In this document: positions 11,999-19,451 of the stretch, in pieces
How positions within the stretch are numbered: the first letter of the stretch is position 1
Layout: each line of letters starts with the position of its first letter
From: a virus
Length of the DNA stretch: 24,008 nt
Reading direction: 5' to 3' (one strand)
Virus record (IMG/VR): IMGVR_UViG_3300037459_000059
Span: 1-24,008 of that record
The notes under the pieces: model-generated
Told to the model about the DNA's origin: nothing
What the model saw: the letters and a program-made list of their open reading frames with translations, nothing else
The model's database searches: none
Made by a program: the position numbers and the translations under genes

Positions 11999-14073
11999 TG
12001 CCAATGTCCGAAGACCAGCTATGCAATAGGCTGAGAGAGCGAGAAGCTGACGCCATTCAGTTTAACGGTAAGTTTGGTACGGTTAATGAAGAGAACCTTT
12101 CCTACTATATGGGCGAGCCCTTTGGTAACGAGGTAGCAGAGCAGTCCCAGGTTGTCTCAACCGATTGCGCCGACGTTGTTGAGGCTGATATGCCCTCTCT
12201 TGCCCGAGTATTCCTTGGCAGCGGTCCTATTGTCACCTTCCAGCCCAATAGCACTAATGATGCCGATGTTAAAGAGGCCGAGGAGAAGACCAAGTATATT
12301 GATTGGATAGTGCGAGAGCAGCCGCATTCATTCGCTACTCAAATGGGCTGGCTGAAAGATTCAGAGATCCAGAAGTTCGGCGCCGTTAAATACTTCATTG
12401 AAGACATCGAAACAACGAAAGAGGTTAGTCTTAGAGGGCTGACAGATTTAGAGATAGAGCAGGCGACCGAAGACCTGAACGCTAAAGACGTTAAGAAGAT
12501 TGATATCGTTAAGCAGGAGGACAATGATGTCGAGGAAGGGGAGGAGCCTACCTTTGATATCACCTTCAGGGTCACAGTAAGATCAGGGAACAGGGCGACC
12601 TATAAAGGCGTTAATACAGAGAACTTCCTTATCACCACGCAATCAGACAGCGTGGATGACGCCGACCTGGTTGGTGACAAGATGATTAAAACCCGTGGCG
12701 AACTAAAGTCTATGGGCATATCCGTTAAAAAGATTAACCTCATTCCGACGTCGGGCTCAAAGATTGTTGATTCGGAGCGAATGAATAACTTTCGCTTTAA
12801 GGATCAGGATGATGACACCGAAGGGACGTCTTCTGATGAGTGGGCTGCTGAAAACGTAGAGTTATTAGACCTTTATGTGAAAGTTGACTTTGATCAGGAT
12901 GGAGTAGCAGAACGCAGAAGGGTATTAAAAGCGAGGGACGCGGATGTAATCATAATCAATGAGGCGTTTGATCACGTACCTTATGCGGTTATCTCCTCCA
13001 TTTTAATGCCTCACTCTGCTATTGGCCGGAGTCGTGTCGAGGTTACCAAGTCAAATCAGCTGCAGAAGTCTAAAATACTCAGAGAATCCTTTGATAACTT
13101 GGAGTTCGTCAACCACCCCGGGACGATAGTAAACGATGACAATGTCAACATAGACGATATGCTTGTGGTCAGATCAGGCCGCATTATCAGAACAGACGGA
13201 GTACCGAGTCAGGATGTTTTCCCGTTGGTTATCCCCTCTGTATTAAGCGAATCCCTAAAGATGATCCAGTATCTCGACTTTGCTCGGGCGCAAACGACAG
13301 GGACTTTAATGGCGTCTCAAGGCTTGGATGCTGATGCGCTAAGCAAGGAGACGGCCACACGGTTTGACGGGATAGCTGACGAAGGCGCGGCAAAGATTGA
13401 GCTGGTAGCTAGAGGTATAGCGGAAACAGGCTACAGAAAGTTATACGAGGGCATGGCGTGGCTTATCGGTCACTTCCAAGACTCTGCCACAGAGATCATG
13501 GTATTAGGCGAGCCCTTAACCATTGACCCAAGAAAGTGGAAGTTTGACCACAATGTCAAATCAAGTGTGGGTTTAGGCGCCGGCGATAATGAAAAACTCT
13601 TACAAACAATGCAGGGTATTTATGCTATTCAACAGCAGTTAAAGGCCCAAGGCTCTGCATTGACCGACGAGGCTGATATTTACAACACACTTGACAGGAT
13701 TGTGAAGGGTGCAGGATTACAAAGAACCGATGAGTTCTTTAACAATCCAGAGAAGCCAGAGCAATTATTGCAGGCTGAGAACGAGATATTAAACAATGCC
13801 GTCCAACAGTTGCAGCAAATGGTTCAGCAGCTACAGAATCCATTGGCAGAGGCAGAAAGGATCAAAGGTCAGGCTAAATTAATTGAGGCTGAAGGCAAGC
13901 AAGAGCTAGATGCTGCTAATATGCTGAAGGATATGAACGAGTTCAGAGAAGAAATGAAGCTTGAGCTTGCCAAACTCCGAGAAGATGCGAGACAGTCCGA
14001 TCAAAAAACAGCCGTTGAGCTGACGAAGATTGAGGCTACCACTGGCAAAGACGTACCGGGAGCCGTAATATGA
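11998..14073 (+). CDS. portal protein (P22-type)
   Basis: A 691-residue portal, expected to form the dodecameric ring at one capsid vertex through which DNA enters and leaves. Size, the N-terminal 'LSYYMGEPFG' and 'VVSTDCADVVEADMPSLARV' segments, and long acidic middle loops match P22-type podoviral portals. A clip/stem-like core (about 300-480) includes 'RVEVTKSNQLQKSKILRE'. Residues about 590-690 are a long Gln/Glu/Lys-rich coiled coil, like the barrel of P22 portal. ATG 11998 overlaps the previous stop; ATG 12004 is an alternative two codons in. Next gene overlaps by four bases. Confidence 0.9.
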   Translation: MPMSEDQLCNRLREREADAIQFNGKFGTVNEENLSYYMGEPFGNEVAEQSQVVSTDCADVVEADMPSLARVFLGSGPIVTFQPNSTNDADVKEAEEKTKYIDWIVREQPHSFATQMGWLKDSEIQKFGAVKYFIEDIETTKEVSLRGLTDLEIEQATEDLNAKDVKKIDIVKQEDNDVEEGEEPTFDITFRVTVRSGNRATYKGVNTENFLITTQSDSVDDADLVGDKMIKTRGELKSMGISVKKINLIPTSGSKIVDSERMNNFRFKDQDDDTEGTSSDEWAAENVELLDLYVKVDFDQDGVAERRRVLKARDADVIIINEAFDHVPYAVISSILMPHSAIGRSRVEVTKSNQLQKSKILRESFDNLEFVNHPGTIVNDDNVNIDDMLVVRSGRIIRTDGVPSQDVFPLVIPSVLSESLKMIQYLDFARAQTTGTLMASQGLDADALSKETATRFDGIADEGAAKIELVARGIAETGYRKLYEGMAWLIGHFQDSATEIMVLGEPLTIDPRKWKFDHNVKSSVGLGAGDNEKLLQTMQGIYAIQQQLKAQGSALTDEADIYNTLDRIVKGAGLQRTDEFFNNPEKPEQLLQAENEILNNAVQQLQQMVQQLQNPLAEAERIKGQAKLIEAEGKQELDAANMLKDMNEFREEMKLELAKLREDARQSDQKTAVELTKIEATTGKDVPGAVI

Positions 14074-14384
14074 GCGATAAAGAAAGGCGCGAACAGTTAG
14101 ACGACGAGGTTAAACGCAAGGCTGATGCGGATATTATATTGAGCTCATACCTCCATAAAGAAGCGTGGAATGTGATTGAAATGCACCTATTCGACCAGTT
14201 CTCAAAGACTAAACATGAGCAATCTGATCAAAGAGAAGCGCTTTATCGGGAGATGAAAGGGTTGCAGCGTGTAAAAAAATACTATGAGAGTATACTTACC
14301 ACAGGTACACTGGCAGAAGCTGAACTTACACGGCTGCAAAAAGTTAAAAAAGTAATAGGAATGCGAGGTTTTTATGCAAGATGA
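14070..14384 (+). CDS. helical protein between portal and scaffold
   Basis: A 104-residue, highly charged, almost wholly helical protein with Lys/Glu/Gln-rich segments, likely coiled coil. It starts with an ATGA overlap on the portal gene and overlaps the scaffold gene by 11 bases. Similar short helical proteins sit here in related podoviruses, where they have no settled role; a part in portal-scaffold nucleation or in the internal capsid is possible. Nothing in the sequence gives an enzymatic clue. Confidence 0.6.
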   Translation: MSDKERREQLDDEVKRKADADIILSSYLHKEAWNVIEMHLFDQFSKTKHEQSDQREALYREMKGLQRVKKYYESILTTGTLAEAELTRLQKVKKVIGMRGFYAR

Positions 14385-15261
14385 ACTAGATAATCCAATA
14401 TTGGAACCTAGTGACAAGTTTTACGGTGTCGACTCGGATAAGACGGAAGTCCCCGAGGAAACTGCCGCTGTAGTAGAAGAAGCCCCAGAGGAAGCAGTTG
14501 TTGAATCTGAAGAGTTGGAGGTCAATGCCAGCGAAACCGAGGATGATGCGGGAACTCTTGTCTATGACATCGATGGAACAGAGACAACCCAGAAGCAGAT
14601 TCTAGAGTGGAAGCAGGGATATTTACGGCAGTCCGATTATACGCAAAAGACACAAGGTGTGGCTGACAAGGTTAAATCTGAGGTAGCTAAGAAAGTATCT
14701 GAGAGTATTGGTGATCTTGATACTAAGGCTTTGGCTCTGGAAGAGCACACAACAGCGCTTACTGCCTTGCTTGATGAGGTAGAGAGTAGCGTTGATCTTG
14801 AAGAGTTGCGCGAACTAGACTATGAAGAGTACCTGAAAACCAAGGAAACGATAGATAACCGGCGAGCGAAGGTCAAGACGGCGAAAGAAGCAGCTCAAAA
14901 GGCTGCGGAAGATGCTAATCTGGCTTACGCTACTGAGCAGCAATCATTGTTTATAGCTTCAAATCCCGAGTGGTCAGACGATAAAGGTCAGGCTACAACC
15001 AAGCGGGATGAAGACTTTAAGTTAATCAGTGAATATGCCCAGGCAGTAGGGTTTACGCCGCAAGAGTTCGGCCACGTTCAGAACCATAAGGTAATGATCG
15101 CCGTACTTGAAGCTGCAAAATATCGGCTGTTGAAGCAAAAAACAACGGCATCCAAGAAAGTTAAGTTAGCTCCGAAACTAGTCAAACCCACACAGAAATC
15201 AACTAAAACTGATGACACTCTAAGCCCAGGCGATAAGTTTTACGCAAAAGCAAAGGGTTAA
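14374..15261 (+). CDS. capsid scaffolding protein
   Basis: A 295-residue scaffold expected to guide capsid assembly and then leave the shell. It has an acidic, Glu/Val/Ala-rich N-terminal third, then the common phage scaffold segment 'VYDIDGTETTQKQILEWKQG' with 'YLRQSDYTQKTQ' (63-94), followed by a long coiled-coil region (95-190) and a basic Lys-rich tail (253-295). The tail likely contacts the capsid protein. The motif 'DKFY' after Pro/Ser occurs twice, at residues 14-17 and 287-290. GAGG lies six bases before ATG 14374. It directly precedes the capsid gene. Confidence 0.85.
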   Translation: MQDELDNPILEPSDKFYGVDSDKTEVPEETAAVVEEAPEEAVVESEELEVNASETEDDAGTLVYDIDGTETTQKQILEWKQGYLRQSDYTQKTQGVADKVKSEVAKKVSESIGDLDTKALALEEHTTALTALLDEVESSVDLEELRELDYEEYLKTKETIDNRRAKVKTAKEAAQKAAEDANLAYATEQQSLFIASNPEWSDDKGQATTKRDEDFKLISEYAQAVGFTPQEFGHVQNHKVMIAVLEAAKYRLLKQKTTASKKVKLAPKLVKPTQKSTKTDDTLSPGDKFYAKAKG

Positions 15262-15268
15262 TCAATTT

Positions 15269-15302
15269 CCTCGGGCTCGTCGTGAGACGCCCGGTAACGA
15301 GG
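15269..15302 (+). promoter_or_regulatory. RNA hairpin that could mask the capsid gene RBS
   Basis: In the 47-base scaffold-capsid gap, GGGC (15273-15276), a TC bulge and GTC pair with GAC and GCCC around a GTGA (GNRA-type) tetraloop at 15282-15285. An outer stem CCTC (15269-15272) can pair with GAGG (15299-15302), which is the Shine-Dalgarno site of the capsid gene. No U-tract follows, so it is not an intrinsic terminator. Regulation of capsid translation or transcript stability is inferred. Confidence 0.5.
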
Positions 15303-15308
15303 TGATAC

Positions 15309-16325
15309 ATGGCTACAATAGGTGGTTCATTAAAAACCCTGAACGATTGGGCTAAGGAAGTCGATCCCGATGGGAACACAGCACAAATTATCGAGATCCT
15401 GGATCAAAGTAATGAAGTGCTAAGAGAAATGCTCTGGAAGGAAGGCAACCTTCCCACGGGCGAACAAACATCAATCCGAACCGGATTACCCACATCGACC
15501 TGGCGCTTACTCAACGTCGGTACGCCAAACAGCAAAGCAACATCCGCGCAGATCACCGAAGGGGTTGGTATTCTTACCGCTCGTTCACAGATCGACAAGG
15601 ATGAAGCCATGTTAAACGGCAATACCAACTCATTCCGCTTTAACGAGAACGTGGCTCATATGGAGGGCATGAGTCAGGAAATGGCCGCGACGCTGTTTTA
15701 TGGGTCGGCGGCGAGTCCTGAAGAGTTTGTGGGCTTTTCCCCTCGGTATGATGATCTCGGTGCAGTCAATGGCCAGAACATTCTTGATGCCGGCGGTGCA
15801 GGATCAGATAACAGTTCTATCTGGTTTGTCGGGTGGGGTCCGCGCGCCGTCTTTGGCGTATTCCCTAAAGGGTCTAACGCAGGATTGCAGCATGAAGACT
15901 TAGGTCTTGGTGATGCATTTGACTCGAACAACAACCGGTTCCGTGCCTACATGGATGATTATTCATGGAAAGCAGGTCTAGTACTCAAGGATCACCGCTT
16001 TGCAGTTCGTATTGCAAACATTGATATCCCTGCTCTTATTGGACAGACGGGCTCACAGGCATCCACTGCAGCAACGGCCATCATTAAACTGATGTCTCGG
16101 TCTATTGATCGCTTGCCAACGCTTACGGGTGTTAATACGAGCTTTTACTGCAACAGAACTGTTCTATCAAACTTGCGAGTCGCAGCCCTGGATAAAAGTA
16201 ATTCAGCTGTAACGATTGAGCCAGCGCTTGATCAATTCGGCAAGACCATTTTCACAATGTCGTTCTTAGGCCATCCTGTTCGCGTCACTGACGCACTGAC
16301 AGAAGCTGAAGCTCGCGTAGTTTAA
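15309..16325 (+). CDS. major capsid protein (BPP-1 type)
   Basis: A 338-residue shell protein of the family found in Bordetella phage BPP-1 and related podoviruses, with the HK97-like fold. Family signs are 'LREMLWKEGNLPTGEQTSI', 'STWRLLNVGTPNSKATSAQ', 'IDKDEAMLNGN' in the N-terminal half and 'WFVGWGPRAVFGVFPKGS' with 'HEDLG' in the centre, then a C-terminal axial-domain region ending 'GHPVRVTDALTEAEARVV'. Length is typical. GAGG lies eight bases before the ATG but may be folded into the hairpin described at 15269-15302. Scaffold upstream and cement protein downstream complete the capsid set. Confidence 0.95.
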   Translation: MATIGGSLKTLNDWAKEVDPDGNTAQIIEILDQSNEVLREMLWKEGNLPTGEQTSIRTGLPTSTWRLLNVGTPNSKATSAQITEGVGILTARSQIDKDEAMLNGNTNSFRFNENVAHMEGMSQEMAATLFYGSAASPEEFVGFSPRYDDLGAVNGQNILDAGGAGSDNSSIWFVGWGPRAVFGVFPKGSNAGLQHEDLGLGDAFDSNNNRFRAYMDDYSWKAGLVLKDHRFAVRIANIDIPALIGQTGSQASTAATAIIKLMSRSIDRLPTLTGVNTSFYCNRTVLSNLRVAALDKSNSAVTIEPALDQFGKTIFTMSFLGHPVRVTDALTEAEARVV

Positions 16326-16335
16326 GGGGAATATT

Positions 16336-16812
16336 ATGTATATTGATTCACAATTACAATTTTCCAGCGCGCAAACGTTTGCTGCTGGTGGCGGTGTCGG
16401 GACTAATGTTATTGACCTTTCATTAGATCGTTCGATTGGTAACGGCGAGCCTATGGCGGTGGTGTTTGCTGTCACTACGGATGCGGTTGTTAACACTGGC
16501 GATGAGGACTACACGTTCGATGTGGAGTATGCCGCTAACGCGGATCAAACCACAGGTGTCGAACAACTGATTGGGCGACGGGTGTTTGAAACCACCCCCA
16601 CCAGTCCAGCTCAAGACTCTACGTTATTGGTTGTAGGATTTCGGATTATCATCCCGATTCCCCCAACTGCATTATCGGAGTCTGAGCAGTTTCTTGGCAT
16701 TCGTGTAACGACACTCGGCACTGGTGACAGTATTGGAGTGGATGCTTGGCTGACGCCTATGAGCATGATCGATGCGACAAACGATTATGCCAGTGGCTTT
16801 GGCATCACTTAA
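16336..16812 (+). CDS. Bbp16-like capsid cement protein
   Basis: A 158-residue protein matching the Bbp16 cement family of BPP-1, whose jelly-roll-like subunits bind between capsomers and stabilise the shell. The start 'MYIDSQLQFSSAQTF' and the 'TNVIDLSLD' segment are the most telling; the rest is alternating beta strands ('EPMAVVFAVTTDAV', 'STLLVVGFRIIIPIPP', 'QFLGIRVTTLGTGDS'). It lies ten bases after the capsid gene with an AGGGGA site upstream, as in BPP-1, and is followed by a terminator. Confidence 0.85.
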   Translation: MYIDSQLQFSSAQTFAAGGGVGTNVIDLSLDRSIGNGEPMAVVFAVTTDAVVNTGDEDYTFDVEYAANADQTTGVEQLIGRRVFETTPTSPAQDSTLLVVGFRIIIPIPPTALSESEQFLGIRVTTLGTGDSIGVDAWLTPMSMIDATNDYASGFGIT

Positions 16813-16818
16813 CTAATC

Positions 16819-16839
16819 GGGGCTTCGGCCCCTTATTTT
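16819..16839 (+). terminator. intrinsic terminator after cement gene
   Basis: GGGGC-TTCG-GCCCC (16819-16832), a five-base GC stem with a UUCG tetraloop, followed by TTATTTT. It lies seven bases after the stop of the cement gene and ten bases before the next start, so it likely limits expression beyond the abundant capsid and cement proteins. Confidence 0.8.
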
Positions 16840-16848
16840 GGAGTATTT

Positions 16849-17070
16849 ATGTTAGTTCGTGTTAAAGAAACACAGGTCGAAAGCTTCTATGGATACTACG
16901 CTCGAACTCGCCTTTATCCGGGTGATGAGTTTGAGCTTGTGGCCAGGAAAACTGCCAGCGGCGAGACTATCACTGCCGAATCTCAATTCTCCAAGATATG
17001 GATGGAGAAGGTCAATAAGCCGGGGCCTAAGCCGAAAGCTCCCGTTATTCCTGATCCTCCCTTAGTCTAA
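16849..17070 (+). CDS. small hypothetical protein between two terminators
   Basis: A 73-residue basic protein with an N-terminal beta segment ('LVRVKETQVESFYGYYART'), a Gly-Asp turn, and a Lys/Pro-rich C-terminus ('KPGPKPKAPVIPDPP') likely unstructured. GGAG lies upstream of the ATG. It is flanked on both sides by intrinsic terminators, so its level may be set apart from the capsid genes. A role in capsid maturation or as a minor virion protein fits the location, but it cannot be shown from sequence. No family recognised. Confidence 0.65.
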   Translation: MLVRVKETQVESFYGYYARTRLYPGDEFELVARKTASGETITAESQFSKIWMEKVNKPGPKPKAPVIPDPPLV

Positions 17071-17073
17071 AGC

Positions 17074-17095
17074 AAGGGCTTCGGCCCTTTTTTAT
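17074..17095 (+). terminator. intrinsic terminator after 73-residue gene
   Basis: AAGGGC-TTCG-GCCCTT (17074-17089), a six-base stem with a UUCG loop and a T run immediately after. It shares the core GGGCTTCGGCCC with the terminator at 16819. It starts three bases after a stop codon and ends just before the next ribosome-binding site. Confidence 0.85.
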
Positions 17096-17107
17096 TACGA
17101 GGTCGAT

Positions 17108-17722
17108 ATGTCATTAGACACTTACGACAATCTCAAGCTTGAAATAATTGACTATTCTCACCGTGATGATATCGATTTAAAGGTGGATACGTTTATTGAT
17201 CTTGCTGAAGTTGAAATGTTCTCTAACCCTATCAAAAGGTTAAAGTTCCGGAGCGGAGAGACAAGAGTCACAGACACGGCCTCAACATCGTCAAGATTTC
17301 TTGCATTGCCTTCTGGATTTCTAGAGATGAGACGCTTGCGTATCGATACCGATACAGGGTTTCTTTCTCTCACATACAGGACACCAGAGCAGTTGGTGTC
17401 TATTGATGGCCCCGCGGTGCCCATGTTCTTCACCGTCACCGATCAAATTGAATTCGATACCATCCCCGATGAGGCTTATACCGTTGAGTTTCAATATCTG
17501 GCAGAGTTCACGCCTTTATCTTCAGGTAACCAATCCAATCCAGTATTAACGCTTGATCCTAATGTCTACCTATTCGGCGCTCTTAAGCATGCGTTTTTGT
17601 GGGCAGTTGATACGGAGCAAGCCGCAATTTTCCACAATCAATTTATCGACGCCATCAGGGGGGCAAACAAGAAATACAATGCCGGAAAGTATGGCCAAAG
17701 CCCTGTAATGAAGTTAGCCTAA
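17108..17722 (+). CDS. head-to-tail adaptor
   Basis: A 204-residue protein expected to form the ring below the portal that joins the head to the short tail. It matches the phage adaptor family: an N-terminal helical part ('DTYDNLKLEIIDYSHRDDI', 'TFIDLAEVEMF'), a mid beta region ('RFLALPSGFLEMRRLRI', typical of the family), then 'AYTVEFQYLAEFTPLSSGNQ' with a buried helix 'LFGALKHAFLWAVDTEQ' and a basic C-terminus. Position between the capsid genes and the gp10-like gene fits. GAGG lies before the ATG. Next gene starts at its stop (TAATG). Confidence 0.8.
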   Translation: MSLDTYDNLKLEIIDYSHRDDIDLKVDTFIDLAEVEMFSNPIKRLKFRSGETRVTDTASTSSRFLALPSGFLEMRRLRIDTDTGFLSLTYRTPEQLVSIDGPAVPMFFTVTDQIEFDTIPDEAYTVEFQYLAEFTPLSSGNQSNPVLTLDPNVYLFGALKHAFLWAVDTEQAAIFHNQFIDAIRGANKKYNAGKYGQSPVMKLA

Positions 17723-19158
17723 TGCCTTTTGAAACCTTCGCCTTAAATATCACTGGCCCCTCTGCCGAGCATAGGGACAGGTCTGAGTCTTCCCAGTTTA
17801 CCCAAAACTTTTATCCCGAACTTATGCCTGGAGGCAAGTCTGAATTTACTACTCAGTCGTTCCCGGGTCAAAGCCTTGAGGGCTCTACTGTCGGCGCTGA
17901 TCGTGGCGAGTGGGAGATGCAAGGCATTGGTTATAGGGTGGCGGGGGATACGTTAAGCGAGGTTGATGAAAATGGTAATCATACGTCGCGCGGGACTATT
18001 CCGGGGGCGCTGAGATGTACTTTTGCCGACGATGGCAGAAACCTGATCATCTGCACGGGTGGTGTTGTGCTTCAATATACACAATCCACACAAACATTAA
18101 TTACCGTGACTGACTCCAATATTGTGGGATCAACAGCTGTCACATTCCTCAATAATCAGTTTATCTATACGAATGTGAATATTGATGCGCGTGTTGACTT
18201 TGTGGTTTCGAGTGTGGGGGATGGCACAACGGCGAGCGGATTAGATGCCGGCCAGGTAGAGGATGATCCGGGCAAGTTGATTCGAGCCTATGCTTTCGAA
18301 GATATTATTTACATGTTTACCGAAAAAACAACACCGACCTACTGGAACAATCCCGATAGTCAACCCCCTCTTGATCGCAGAACGGGTAGAGTGATTGAGA
18401 AAGTAGGCTTAGATGCGCTGCATTCAGTGGCTAATACGGATGATTTTGTCTATTGGTTGGGGGATGATAAATCTGTGTATCAGGGTGTATCGGGCGGGGC
18501 GCAGTCTATCTCAAGTATCCCTGTTGCGCATGCGATGGAGAATTACGCGGTAACATCAGACGCTATTGGTTACACCTTCAGGATTGAGGGTCAGAATTTC
18601 TACGTTTTGACCTTTCCGACTGAAAACAAAACGTGGTGCTTAAGCGAAGAGCTAGGGGTTGATGGGTGGTTTAATCTATCATCCGATACTAGTAGGGGTC
18701 GGTATAATGCGACCTCCCATATGTATGTATACAATAAACATTTAGTCGCTGATGAGCTAAATGGCAATGTGTATAAATTAGACATCGATGCCTTTTCAAA
18801 TGATACCCTCCCTATTCAACGTATTAGAACAATGGCGTCTATTCACGGGGGATTGATTGGATTACCCGGGAAACGAATACAAATGTCCAGCTTTGAATTG
18901 ATTATGAAAAAAGGCGTTGGTCTTGTGACCGGACAGGGCGATGATCCTCAAATCATTATCGAATATTCAAAAGACGGGGGTGAATCGTTTAAACAGGGCT
19001 CTTTTATAAAGATAGGCCGTCTTGGTAATACCAGGTTAAAGGTGAAGTGGGATAACATGGACTCTTTTTATGATCTGATTATCCGGATAACCACTTCTGA
19101 TCCTGTGTATTATTCACTACAAACAGCTTCTATTGACGCAAGGCTGGCGGGGTTCTGA
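17722..19158 (+). CDS. packaged-DNA stabilization protein (P22 gp10-like)
   Basis: A 478-residue tail hub protein. The family closes the portal channel after packaging and keeps DNA inside the head. It opens with 'FALNITGPSAEHRDRSESSQ' and 'FTQNFYPELMPGGKSEF', then shows repeated beta strands with aromatic and Gly-Asp turns that suggest a propeller, and near the end 'GLPGKRIQMSSFELIMKKGV' with a 'YSKDGGESF' segment typical of this group. It begins with a one-base overlap on the adaptor gene and overlaps the next ATG by one base. Confidence 0.85.
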   Translation: MPFETFALNITGPSAEHRDRSESSQFTQNFYPELMPGGKSEFTTQSFPGQSLEGSTVGADRGEWEMQGIGYRVAGDTLSEVDENGNHTSRGTIPGALRCTFADDGRNLIICTGGVVLQYTQSTQTLITVTDSNIVGSTAVTFLNNQFIYTNVNIDARVDFVVSSVGDGTTASGLDAGQVEDDPGKLIRAYAFEDIIYMFTEKTTPTYWNNPDSQPPLDRRTGRVIEKVGLDALHSVANTDDFVYWLGDDKSVYQGVSGGAQSISSIPVAHAMENYAVTSDAIGYTFRIEGQNFYVLTFPTENKTWCLSEELGVDGWFNLSSDTSRGRYNATSHMYVYNKHLVADELNGNVYKLDIDAFSNDTLPIQRIRTMASIHGGLIGLPGKRIQMSSFELIMKKGVGLVTGQGDDPQIIIEYSKDGGESFKQGSFIKIGRLGNTRLKVKWDNMDSFYDLIIRITTSDPVYYSLQTASIDARLAGF

Positions 19159-19451
19159 TGGGCATAGACGTTAATCCGCCACTACAAAACAAGATCCCCG
19201 AAGAGCTGCTGAAGAGTAAGCCGATGCGCCTCTTCTTTACACAGCTAATGGAAGACTTCTTCAAGTTATGGCTCAGAACGGGGGGTGGTTCGGATATCAT
19301 TGAAACGAGCAATGAATATAATCCAAAGGTAGCGGCAAAGATCACCGATATTGAGCTGAGATTAGGTACGGGTGATCCGTTTACATGGGATCAAACCGGG
19401 TTTACGTTTGACTCTACAAAAATAACCTTTGATAGGACTGAGCATGGTTAA
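19158..19451 (+). CDS. small tail-associated protein
   Basis: A 97-residue protein that starts 'MGIDVNPPLQNKIPEELLKS', a pattern common next to gp10-like genes in podoviruses, then a helix ('MRLFFTQLMEDFFKLWLRTG') and a beta C-terminus with repeated Thr-Phe strands ('FTFDSTKITFD'). It is probably a virion component linking tail hub and fibre, but no structure-based role is known to me. It overlaps the gp10-like gene by one base and the fibre gene by eight bases. Confidence 0.65.
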   Translation: MGIDVNPPLQNKIPEELLKSKPMRLFFTQLMEDFFKLWLRTGGGSDIIETSNEYNPKVAAKITDIELRLGTGDPFTWDQTGFTFDSTKITFDRTEHG

